NCBI RefSeq assembly: GCF_030285665.1
Contig: NZ_CP127295.1
Location: forward strand, 1,302,001 to 1,366,000
Direction of reading: 5' to 3'
Source: Amycolatopsis mongoliensis
Lineage (GTDB): Bacteria > Actinomycetota > Actinomycetes > Mycobacteriales > Pseudonocardiaceae
Length of the DNA: 64,000 nucleotides
Of the stretch, positions 8,715 through 15,983 are shown piece after piece; position 1 is the stretch's first letter, and every line of letters begins with the position of its first letter. Under the pieces are notes generated by a model, which saw nothing but the letters and a program-made list of their open reading frames with translations, did no database searches and was not told the origin of the DNA. A program made the translations under genes and the position numbers.

Positions 8715-8801
8715 AGCGCCCCAATGTGGCGTTGGTTGCGTCCCACGCACCGAACGCCACATTGGGTGCGCCTGACGCACCGAACGCCACATTGGGGCGC
8801 T
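8715..8801. repeat. Intergenic palindromic element, family A copy 1
   Basis: An 87-bp element bounded by AGCGCCCCAATGTGGCG and its inverse CGCCACATTGGGGCGCT. It contains three copies of the AACGCCACATTGG core, one inverted relative to the other two, separated by GC-rich links such as GCGTCCCACGCACCG. It lies between lysR and the convergent LOG gene. Related copies are at 23692-23777 and 48376-48491. It may act as a bidirectional terminator. The rest of 8655-8850 shows no other signal. Confidence 0.85.
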
Positions 8802-8850
8802 TCACCTCTCGTGGACGACCGGCGCCGTGGACGACCGGCGCCGTGCGCGC

Positions 8851-9435
8851 TCAGATGCCCGGTGGCTCCGTGGCCCACTTCGGCGGGGCCGGCGGTTCGT
8901 ACGTCTCGAACCGGTCGAGCAGCACCGCCGCGTCCGCGTCGGTCATCAGCAGCTGCCGGTACTCCGGCTTGACGAACCCCTCGGTCACCATGCGGTCGGC
9001 GAAGGCCATCAGCGGCCCGTAGTACCCGTCCACGTCGACCAGGCCGATCGGCTTGCCGTGCAGGCCGAGCTGGGCCCACGTCCAGACCTCGAACAGCTCC
9101 TCCAGCGTGCCCGCACCGCCCGGGAGCGCCAGGAAACCGTCGGACAGGGCCGCCATCTTGGCCTTGCGCTCGTGCATGTCCTTGACGACGTGCAGCTCCG
9201 ACAGGCCCGCGTGGGAGATTTCGACCGAGGACAACGCCTCCGGGATCACGCCGATCACCTCGCCGCCCGCGGCCAGGGCCGCGTCGGCGACCACGCCCAT
9301 CGTGCCGACGCTCGCCCCGCCGTAGACCAGGCCGATGCCGCGCTGGGCCAGCAGCTTGCCGAGCGCCGCCGCCTGCTCGGCGTAGCGCGGCGAGAACCCC
9401 ATCGAGGAGCCGCAGAAGACACAGATCCGGCTCAT
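8851..9435 (-). CDS. LOG-family protein (TIGR00730), cytokinin-riboside phosphoribohydrolase type
   Basis: The 194-aa product belongs to the LOG/lysine-decarboxylase-like family, which hydrolyses nucleoside monophosphates at the glycosidic bond to release adenine-type bases. Seen: CVFCGSS at the N-terminus, VYGGASVGTMG (38-48) and the diagnostic PGGAGTLEE (105-113). Its ATG overlaps the stop of the upstream LOG gene by one base (TGATG), so the two are co-translated. A role in purine salvage or stress signalling is inferred only from the family. Confidence 0.88.
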   Translation of the reverse strand: MSRICVFCGSSMGFSPRYAEQAAALGKLLAQRGIGLVYGGASVGTMGVVADAALAAGGEVIGVIPEALSSVEISHAGLSELHVVKDMHERKAKMAALSDGFLALPGGAGTLEELFEVWTWAQLGLHGKPIGLVDVDGYYGPLMAFADRMVTEGFVKPEYRQLLMTDADAAVLLDRFETYEPPAPPKWATEPPGI

Positions 9436-10220
9436 CAGTGCGTGTCCTCCCACGCCTGGTAGGACTCCTGCACCACGCGGACGGCGTCGTCGATGTCGTC
9501 GGTGACGTGCAGCAGGTCCAGGTCGTGCGGGCTGACCTTGCCCTCGGCCTGCACGGTCTTGGCGATCCAGTCGTAGAGCCCGCCCCAGTAGTCGCTGCCG
9601 AACAGCACCACCGGGAACTTCGTGACCTTTTTGGTCTGCACCAGCGTCAGCGCCTCGAACAGCTCGTCGAGCGTGCCGAAGCCGCCGGGAAGGCAGATGA
9701 AGGCCTGCGAATACTTGATGAACATCGTCTTGCGGGCGAAGAAGTAGCGGAAATTGACCCCGAGGTCGACCCACGGGTTCATCCCCTGCTCGAACGGCAG
9801 CTCGATGCCGAGCCCGACGGAGAAGCCGCCGGCCTCGGCCGCACCGCGGTTGACCGCCTCCATCGCGCCCGGGCCGCCGCCGGTCATCACGGCGAACCCG
9901 GCGTTGGCCAGCGCCGCGCCGATCTTGCGGCCGAGCTCGTACTCCGGGTGGTCGCGCTTGGTGCGCGCCGAGCCGAACACCGTCACCGCGCGCGGCACCT
10001 CGGCGAGCGCGCCGAAGCCCTCGACGAACTCGGCCTGGATCCGCAGGACGCGCCACGGGTCGGTGTGCACCCAGTCGCTCGGTCCGCGCGAGTCGAGCAG
10101 CCGCTGGTCGGTCGTGCTGCCCTGGTCGCGGCGGTCGCGGCGCAGCACCACCGGGCCCTTGTGGCGCTCGACCGGGCGCTCGGGGTACTGGCCGTCGGGG
10201 AATTCAGACTGTTCGCTCAC
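9435..10220 (-). CDS. LOG-family protein (TIGR00730), long form with N-terminal extension
   Basis: The 261-aa product has a basic, disordered N-terminal stretch of about 70 residues before the LOG domain. Seen: VTVFGSART (79-87), MTGGGPGAMEAVNRGA (112-127) and PGGFGTLDE (178-186). GTG at 10220 is the start, with GGGGAGG about 15 nt upstream; an ATG at 10228 is in another frame. It overlaps the following LOG gene by 1 nt. In mycobacteria a LOG gene lies near dapE and gpgS, so the pair probably belonged to that neighbourhood. Confidence 0.87.
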   Translation of the reverse strand: MSEQSEFPDGQYPERPVERHKGPVVLRRDRRDQGSTTDQRLLDSRGPSDWVHTDPWRVLRIQAEFVEGFGALAEVPRAVTVFGSARTKRDHPEYELGRKIGAALANAGFAVMTGGGPGAMEAVNRGAAEAGGFSVGLGIELPFEQGMNPWVDLGVNFRYFFARKTMFIKYSQAFICLPGGFGTLDELFEALTLVQTKKVTKFPVVLFGSDYWGGLYDWIAKTVQAEGKVSPHDLDLLHVTDDIDDAVRVVQESYQAWEDTH

Positions 10221-10229
10221 CGGGCCATG

Positions 10230-12065
10230 CTACGACCTCCCCGCCAGCGAAAATGCCAAGAGGGCCGTGGAGGTGAAGTCGATGGCGGGCTCGTTGCTGG
10301 GCCATGAACTCAGGTCGTCCGCGTAACGACTTCCCTGGCCGTCGAAGGATTCATACGGACGGGTGCATTCCTTCGCGCCCGCGGGAAACGGCAGGTCGGC
10401 GAAGGTGCCCGCGCCGTTGGGGCCGTTGACGACCGCGCCGTACAGCACTTTCGAAGGTCCGGCGAGGTTCGCGGCCTGGTGGTGCGGGCACTGCGGGAAC
10501 GTCGAGCCGACGCCGACCACGAGCGACACTCCCCAGGCGTTCGCGCCGAGCGTGAAGTCACGCTGTTGCGCACCGAAGGCGGCGTAGCGGGTGTCGCCGG
10601 TGACGCGCTGGTAGAGCCGTGCGGTCGCCGCGAAGCCGAAGCTCTTGCTGGCGGCGTCGAAGTCGGTGACGTCGACCGCGGTCCGGAATGGACTCTTCTT
10701 CGCCGACGCCACGCCCGCGTCCAGCTGGCGCCGCAGGTCCGCGGCCAGCTCGCGGACGCCGAGCGCGGCGCCCGGGACGCCGGTGCGCAACAGGCCGGCG
10801 AGGTCGGCGTGGGCGAGCGCACTCGTGTCGTAGAGGTTCAACGTGCTCGTGTCGTCGCTGCCGATGTACGCCTTCGCCCACTTCGCCGCGTCGCGGGCCC
10901 AGCCGTTCGCGCGCGGGTCCCCCAGCTTGCGGGCGGCCAGCGCGAGCTGCGTCGCGCCCAGCTCCAGGTCGTCCTCCCAGGACGACTCCGGGTAGTAGGC
11001 GTGCGGGAACGCCGTGACGAGCTCGCCGACGTCCGCCGTCTTGGCCTGGGCGAACACCGCCGCCGCCTCGGCGAGGTAGTGCCGGGCCAGCTTCGGGTCG
11101 CGGTGGGCCTGCACCTGCGCGCCGAGCGCGAAGGCGGCGGCGATGCGGCCGGCGAGGTTCGGGGACAGCGGCGCACCCGCGGGGGCGGCCGGGAACACCG
11201 GGCGGTGCTTGACGAAGTAGGCGGGGTCGCCGGGCTCGACGCTCAGCGCGTCGTCGTCCTGCGGGCTGCGCCAGACGTCGTGATCGCCGAGGAAGCCGAA
11301 CTCCTCGCTGCCGGTGCCGATGCCGACCTGGGCGTAGAGGGTCTTCGTCCAGCCGTCCCACATCTTGTCGAGCCAGTCGAGGCCGAAGCGGACCTCCTCC
11401 GCCAGCACCGGATCGGGGTCCTCGCGCAGCACGAAACCCAGCTCGGCCAGCGAGTACGCGGTGTTGGACGTGAACTTGACGAAGTCCCCCGCGTCGACCC
11501 AGCCGCCCTCGACGTCGACGGGACCACCCTGTGGCTTCAGCGGTTCGACGATTTCGTCACCGCCCTCGCCGGCGAACTTCGGCTCGGCGTAGACGGTCGC
11601 CTTCTTGTCCGCGAGGTGCGACGGCTTGCGGTCGAGCCGGCCGGGGACGACGTCGTGGCCGTCGCGCTGGGCCTGGAAGAACTCGGTGGTGGCGCGCACG
11701 AGCGGGCGGAACAGGCGGCTCGCGGTGTCGATGCGGAACGGCGGCGACGTCGCGCCCGCGGCTTTGACGCGGTAGGTGCCCGGCCGGTCCACAGTAGACA
11801 GATCGAGGTCGAACACCGCCGGGTAGCGGGCGTTCCAGGCGCCGAGGCTCGCGCCGGTGCGGCCTTCGCGGACCGTGCGGCCGCGCTCGTCGACGACGGT
11901 GAACTTCCCCGCCGCCCCGCCGAGCAGGTACGCGTGCTTCGCCTCGCCCAGCGCGTAGCCGACTTGGTCGACGCGCACGGCGGCCGGCGCGGTGGCCGCT
12001 TCGGCCGGGGTCGCGGCGAGGGGCACGGCGAGCGCGGCCGCCGTCGCGAGGGGAAGCAGGCGCAT
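10230..12065 (-). CDS. Secreted glycoside hydrolase family 9 (endo-beta-glucanase type)
   Basis: The 611-aa product carries a signal peptide (about 1-23, ending AEA). An Ig-like CelD_N domain follows (about 28-115, starting VRVDQVGYA), then an alpha6/alpha6 GH9 catalytic domain. Catalytic-base region GGWVDAGDF has Asp191 and Asp194; the QCPHHQ motif is the family PHHR block; Glu592 in NEPAIDF is the expected general acid. Substrate is likely beta-1,4-glucan or a related polymer. ATG at 12065 has GGAGG 6 nt upstream. No carbohydrate-binding module is attached. A perfect dyad (12084-12098) lies just upstream. Confidence 0.9.
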   Translation of the reverse strand: MRLLPLATAAALAVPLAATPAEAATAPAAVRVDQVGYALGEAKHAYLLGGAAGKFTVVDERGRTVREGRTGASLGAWNARYPAVFDLDLSTVDRPGTYRVKAAGATSPPFRIDTASRLFRPLVRATTEFFQAQRDGHDVVPGRLDRKPSHLADKKATVYAEPKFAGEGGDEIVEPLKPQGGPVDVEGGWVDAGDFVKFTSNTAYSLAELGFVLREDPDPVLAEEVRFGLDWLDKMWDGWTKTLYAQVGIGTGSEEFGFLGDHDVWRSPQDDDALSVEPGDPAYFVKHRPVFPAAPAGAPLSPNLAGRIAAAFALGAQVQAHRDPKLARHYLAEAAAVFAQAKTADVGELVTAFPHAYYPESSWEDDLELGATQLALAARKLGDPRANGWARDAAKWAKAYIGSDDTSTLNLYDTSALAHADLAGLLRTGVPGAALGVRELAADLRRQLDAGVASAKKSPFRTAVDVTDFDAASKSFGFAATARLYQRVTGDTRYAAFGAQQRDFTLGANAWGVSLVVGVGSTFPQCPHHQAANLAGPSKVLYGAVVNGPNGAGTFADLPFPAGAKECTRPYESFDGQGSRYADDLSSWPSNEPAIDFTSTALLAFSLAGRS

Positions 12066-12083
12066 GGTCGCCCTCCACTTTGT

Positions 12084-12098
12084 TAGGAAAGTTTCCTA
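12084..12098. promoter_or_regulatory. Perfect 7+1+7 palindrome upstream of GH9 gene
   Basis: TAGGAAA-G-TTTCCTA lies 18 nt upstream of the GH9 start and about 90 bp upstream of the divergent XRE-TPR gene. A similar half-site, GGAAGTTTCCTA, occurs at 13665-13676 before the first M4 protease. Similar TAGGAAA/TTTCCTA palindromes occur before secreted hydrolase genes of actinobacteria; I cannot name the binding protein from the sequence. Confidence 0.55.
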
Positions 12099-12185
12099 TT
12101 TAGCAGGAGAACGCTATCCCGGCACGGACAGGGCGTCAATATGTCCGTTTCCGCGATGCCGGCGTCGATGACCTACCGTGGGGAG

Positions 12186-13454
12186 ATGACCGAACCGCTC
12201 GGCGCGCGGATCCGGCGGCTGCGCACCGACCGGGGCTGGACCCAGCGCGAGCTGGCGGAGCCGGGTTACGACCGCGGGTTCCTGGCGAAGGTCGAGACCG
12301 GCAGCCGGCCGCCGTCCGAGGAAATGCTGGCCTACCTGGCTCGGCGGCTCGGCCTGACCGCCGACGACCTGCGCTTCGGCCGTCCGCCCGGCGTCACCGA
12401 AGAGCTGCGCGCGTCCCTCGACGAGGGCTACCGCGACCTCGAGCAGGGCCGGGTCACCCTTGCCGAAGAACGGTTCGCCGCCGCCGGGAAGCGGGCCGCG
12501 GGCTACCGCCTGGACGACGTCGAGTGCTACGCGCGGTTCTGCCTCGCCGAGGTGAAGTGGCAGCAGTTCGACGTCGAAGGCGCGCAGAAGGAACTGGAGC
12601 ACGCTTCGGAACTGAGCGAAGCGGCACCGCCGTGGCTGCGGGCGATGATCGTGCACCGCTGGTCGGGCTGCCGGTACTACAGCGGCGACGCGGGCGCGGC
12701 GATCGCGCGCGTCGAAGAGGAGCTGGCCGCGGGGCCGGCCGACGCCGATGCCGAGTTGTGCCTGCTCAGCGCGTTGATCCACCCGCTGATGGAGATGGGC
12801 GGGCTGCACCGGGCCCAGCGTGCGGCACTCGACGGCCTTCGCCTGGCCCGGGCGGCCACGCGGCCGGACTTCGTCGCACGGTTCCACCGGCAGGCGTCGC
12901 AGGTGTGGCAGGCGACCGGGCAGTCCGGCCGGGCGGAGCAGGACCTGACCGAGGCGTGCCGCCTGTTCGCGTCGGTGGGGTTCGACCGCGACGCGGCCCG
13001 CTGCCGCTGGGCGCGCGGGTACCTCCTGCGCCGGCTGGGCCGGCTGGACGAGGCCCGCGCGGAACTGACGTCGGCCCGCGACCAGCTCGCGGCGATCGGC
13101 GCGGAGGAAGGCGTCGCGGGGGCGACGCTCGAGCTGGCCGAGGTCCGACTGCGGCAGGGAGAGCCCGCCGAGGCGGCTTCGCTGGTGTCGGAGGTCTGGC
13201 CGCTGCTGGCCCGCGACGTCGAGTCCCTCGGTGAGGCGACGGGGCTGCGGGGCCAGATCGCACAGGCCGAGGGCGACCTGGAGGCCGCGACCCGGCTGCT
13301 GCGCGAGGCGGCGGAGATCCAGACCCGGGCGTCCCTGCACGGCGCGGCGGTCTCGACGGCCCTGCGCCTCGGCGACGTCCTGCGACAACGTGGTCATCTC
13401 GACGAGGCGATCAAGGCCTACCAACGCGGCCTCGACTCCGCCACCGGCCCGTAA
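12186..13454 (+). CDS. XRE-family regulator with C-terminal TPR domain (first copy)
   Basis: The 422-aa product has an N-terminal Cro/C1 helix-turn-helix (about 5-62: IRRLRTDRGWTQRELAEPGY, then VETGSR). About 340 residues of Ala/Leu/Arg-rich helical repeats follow, typical of TPR (for example RAEQDLTEACRLF, RLDEARAELTSA). This architecture resembles peptide-sensing regulators such as NprR/PlcR, but no direct homology is claimed. ATG at 12186 follows GGGGAG and lies 5 nt after TACCGT, so the message may be leaderless. Divergent from GH9 and upstream of an M4 protease, mirroring the second XRE/M4 pair. Confidence 0.85.
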   Translation: MTEPLGARIRRLRTDRGWTQRELAEPGYDRGFLAKVETGSRPPSEEMLAYLARRLGLTADDLRFGRPPGVTEELRASLDEGYRDLEQGRVTLAEERFAAAGKRAAGYRLDDVECYARFCLAEVKWQQFDVEGAQKELEHASELSEAAPPWLRAMIVHRWSGCRYYSGDAGAAIARVEEELAAGPADADAELCLLSALIHPLMEMGGLHRAQRAALDGLRLARAATRPDFVARFHRQASQVWQATGQSGRAEQDLTEACRLFASVGFDRDAARCRWARGYLLRRLGRLDEARAELTSARDQLAAIGAEEGVAGATLELAEVRLRQGEPAEAASLVSEVWPLLARDVESLGEATGLRGQIAQAEGDLEAATRLLREAAEIQTRASLHGAAVSTALRLGDVLRQRGHLDEAIKAYQRGLDSATGP

Positions 13455-13455
13455 C

Positions 13456-13628
13456 CGTGTCGACCCTCCAATCACGCGTGTCGACCCTCCAATCACGCGT
13501 GTCGACCCTCCAGACACGCGTGTCGACCCTCCAGACACGCGTGTCGACCCTCTGGCCACGAGCTTCGCGTGACTGAAAGGTCGACTCGCGTGATGGGGAG
13601 GTCGACACGCGTGATCGAGGGGTCGACA
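13456..13628. repeat. 21-bp tandem units in inverted clusters, family B copy 1
   Basis: Five head-to-tail 21-bp units of the form CGTGTCGACCCTCCAATCACG (13456-13560, units 3-5 slightly diverged) are followed after AGCTT by three inverted units (13566-13628). Every unit carries GTCGAC or a close variant, and unit junctions create ACGCGT. The array begins 2 nt after the XRE stop and can fold as one large stem. A related array is at 41408-41535. It is not a CRISPR array, since there are no spacers. Confidence 0.9.
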
Positions 13629-13688
13629 CGGCGGACCTGCGCGGGCCGGTGGTCCGGGCTGGGGAAGTTTCCTACCAAAGTCTGGTGA

Positions 13689-13704
13689 ATTGGTTCAGAC
13701 CAGT
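13689..13704. promoter_or_regulatory. DasR-like operator (dre) upstream of first M4 protease
   Basis: ATTGGTTCAGACCAGT matches 13 of 16 positions of the DasR site A(C/G)TGGTCTAGACCA(C/G)T. DasR is the GntR-family repressor of chitin and N-acetylglucosamine genes in actinobacteria. The gene downstream encodes a protease with a chitin-binding domain, which fits. The site is about 80 bp upstream of the -35. Confidence 0.5.
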
Positions 13705-13769
13705 TGGAAACCCGGGTGTTTCCTGCGGTTTCGCGCGAGACGTCGTGATCTTCGGGGTGCGCCACTGAG

Positions 13770-13821
13770 CCGTTCGGCCCATTGACCGGCGGGCGACCGG
13801 AACCTTTACTCGGACGCGTCC
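13770..13821 (+). promoter_or_regulatory. Promoter of first M4 protease with palindrome at the start site
   Basis: TTGACC (13782-13787), 17-bp spacer, TTTACT (13805-13810), then the palindrome GGACGCGTCC (13812-13821) where transcription should begin. The whole block from CCGTTCGGC to GCGTCC is matched in position and length by 17422-17473 before the second M4 protease. Downstream, ATAAC-N4-GTTAT (about 13829-13842) is another small dyad in the leader. The remaining intergenic DNA (13455-13881) holds repeat family B and the DasR-like site. Confidence 0.65.
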
Positions 13822-13881
13822 AGCGCAATAACAGCAGTTATCGCACCGGACACACCTCCCGTGTCCCCGGAAAGGTTCCCC

Positions 13882-15909
13882 ATGAGATCCCCACGAGGGC
13901 TGGCGGCGATCGCCGGCCTGGCCCTGACCTTCGCGGTGCCGGCGATCCCGGCCGCCGGCGGCCCCGACACTCCCGCCGCCACCCCGCCCGAGGCGCTCGC
14001 CGCCCGCGCCGCCGACCAGGCCGCCCTCAGCGGCGCCGACCGGCTCGCCAAGGGCGCCGGGGAAGCCTTCGTCCGCACCGGCGTCACCCCGGGTGGCGGC
14101 GGGCTCTACTACGCCTCCTACCAGCGCACCTACCACGGCCTGCCGGTCGTCGGCGGGGACGCGGTCGTCGTCGCCGACGGGGCCGGGCGCGTCCGCGGCA
14201 CCGAAGCCGCGCACACGGCGCCGATCGCCGTGAACACCCAGGCCACCCTGAACGCCGAACAGGCGACCGAGATCGCCAAGAGCAAGGTGTCCACAGTAGA
14301 CACCGCCACCGCGCCGAAGCTCGTCGTACTCGCTGGGGACTCCCCGAAGCTCGCCTACGAGGTCGTCGTCTCCGGCCACACCAAGACACACCCGACCAAG
14401 CTGCACGTCTTCGTCGACAGCGCCACCGGCAAAGTCCTCGACACCCGCGACGACGTGCGCGAAGCCGGCACCGGCAACTCCTACTACGCCGGGACCGTCT
14501 CGATCGACACGTCCGGCTCCGGCAGCTCCTACTCGATGACCGACCCCACGCGCCGCGGCATCGCCTGCGGCCGCGAGGGCGGCGCGATCTTCACGAAGAG
14601 CACCAACACCTGGGGCACCAGCTCCGGCACCGACCTCGAAACCGGCTGCGTCGACGCGCTCTACAGCGTTCAGACCGAGTGGAAGATGCTCGGCGAGTGG
14701 CTGGGCCGCAACGGCATCGACGGCGCCGGCGGCGGCTTCCGCGCGAGCGTCGGCCTCAACGACGTCAACGCCTACTGGGACGGCTCCTCGACCCACTTCG
14801 GGCACTCGCAGGACAACCGGCGCCAGGCGACGCCGATGGACGTCGTCGGGCACGAGTTCGGGCACGCGATCTTCCAGACGACGCCGGGCGGCGCGGGGTC
14901 GGGCAACGAGAACGGCGGGCTCAACGAGTCCACCGGTGACATCTTCGGCGCGCTGACCGAGTTCTACGCCAACAACCCGAAGGACACCCCGGACTTCACC
15001 GTCGGCGAAGGCGTCAACCTCGTCGGCCAGGGCCCGATCCGGTACATGTACAACCCGTCGCAAGTCGGCGACCCGAACTGCTACTCCGCGTCGATCCCGA
15101 GCACCGAGGTGCACGCCGCCGCGGGCCCGCAGAACCACTGGTTCTCCCTGCTTTCCCAGGGCAGCAACGCCTCGCCGGCCAGCCCGACCTGCAACGGCTC
15201 CACCGTCACCGGCATCGGCATCCAGAAGGCCGGCAAGATCTTCTACAACGGTCTGCTGAAGAAAACCTCGTCGTGGAACCACAAATCCGCCCGCAAGGCC
15301 ACGCTCGAAGCCGCGATCGCGCTCTTCCCGGGCAGCTGCACCGAGTACAACGCCACCAAGGCCGCGTGGGACGCGGTGAGCGTGCCGGCCGTCAGCGGTG
15401 AGCCCACCTGCAGCGGCCAGCCGCCGGCCGGCAACGACTACTCGCTGACGCTTTCCCCGGCGTCGGCGTCCGTCCAGCCCGGACAGACCGCGACCACCAC
15501 GGTGACCACCCGGATCACCTCGGGCACCGCGCAGGCGGTCCAGCTATTGGCGACCGGCCTCCCCGAAGGCGCGAAGGCGACCTTCAGCCCGGCGAGCGTC
15601 CAGTCCGGCGGCACGTCGACGCTGACCATCACCACCTCGGCGACCACGCCGCAGGGCACCAACCAGGTGACGGTCACCGGCGACGGCACCGATGCCGACC
15701 ACACCGCGCAGTTCTCGCTCACCGTCGGCACCGGCACCCCGCCGACCGGCTGCGACGGGCTCGCCGAGTGGGACTCCGCGAAGGCGTACGTGCCCGACGA
15801 CGTCGTCGGCCACAACGGTCACCAGTGGACGTCCCTGTGGTACTCGACCGGTGCCGAGCCCGGCGCGCCCACCTCGTGGGCCGTGTGGAGCGATGGCGGC
15901 GCCTGCTGA
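13882..15909 (+). CDS. Secreted M4 (thermolysin-like) metalloprotease with chitin-binding domain
   Basis: The 675-aa preproenzyme has a signal peptide (about 1-30) and an FTP/PepSY-type propeptide (about 40-195). In the catalytic domain, His324-Glu-Phe-Gly-His328 and Glu349 (in GGLNES) bind zinc, and His in EVHAAAG is the expected transition-state His. An Ig-like domain (about 516-615) and a type-3 chitin-binding module (about 625-675, with WDSAKAYVPDDVV and three conserved Trp) follow. ATG at 13882 opens directly into the signal peptide. Expected to degrade extracellular protein while tethered to chitin. A very strong hairpin follows the stop. Confidence 0.92.
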   Translation: MRSPRGLAAIAGLALTFAVPAIPAAGGPDTPAATPPEALAARAADQAALSGADRLAKGAGEAFVRTGVTPGGGGLYYASYQRTYHGLPVVGGDAVVVADGAGRVRGTEAAHTAPIAVNTQATLNAEQATEIAKSKVSTVDTATAPKLVVLAGDSPKLAYEVVVSGHTKTHPTKLHVFVDSATGKVLDTRDDVREAGTGNSYYAGTVSIDTSGSGSSYSMTDPTRRGIACGREGGAIFTKSTNTWGTSSGTDLETGCVDALYSVQTEWKMLGEWLGRNGIDGAGGGFRASVGLNDVNAYWDGSSTHFGHSQDNRRQATPMDVVGHEFGHAIFQTTPGGAGSGNENGGLNESTGDIFGALTEFYANNPKDTPDFTVGEGVNLVGQGPIRYMYNPSQVGDPNCYSASIPSTEVHAAAGPQNHWFSLLSQGSNASPASPTCNGSTVTGIGIQKAGKIFYNGLLKKTSSWNHKSARKATLEAAIALFPGSCTEYNATKAAWDAVSVPAVSGEPTCSGQPPAGNDYSLTLSPASASVQPGQTATTTVTTRITSGTAQAVQLLATGLPEGAKATFSPASVQSGGTSTLTITTSATTPQGTNQVTVTGDGTDADHTAQFSLTVGTGTPPTGCDGLAEWDSAKAYVPDDVVGHNGHQWTSLWYSTGAEPGAPTSWAVWSDGGAC

Positions 15910-15913
15910 TCCC

Positions 15914-15954
15914 GGCCGCGCGGCGGCGGGCGACTCCCCCGCCGCCGCGCGGCC
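15914..15954 (+). terminator. 17-bp perfect GC-rich hairpin after first M4 gene
   Basis: Arms 15914-15930 and 15938-15954 pair perfectly around a 7-nt loop (CGACTCC). It starts 4 nt after the protease stop and ends 29 nt before the next gene. No U-run follows, as is usual for high-GC actinobacterial terminators. Confidence 0.8.
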
Positions 15955-15983
15955 TACCCTGAACCGGTGGAAAGGCGGCCCGA

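Noticed and set aside
8715..8801. Protein-coding repeat (open frames of type PNVALGAS...NATLG)
   Set aside because: Frames are open on both strands only because the palindrome lacks stops; all copies are intergenic with no start context.
13456..13628. CRISPR array
   Set aside because: 21-bp units are directly adjacent without spacers and change orientation; no cas genes nearby.
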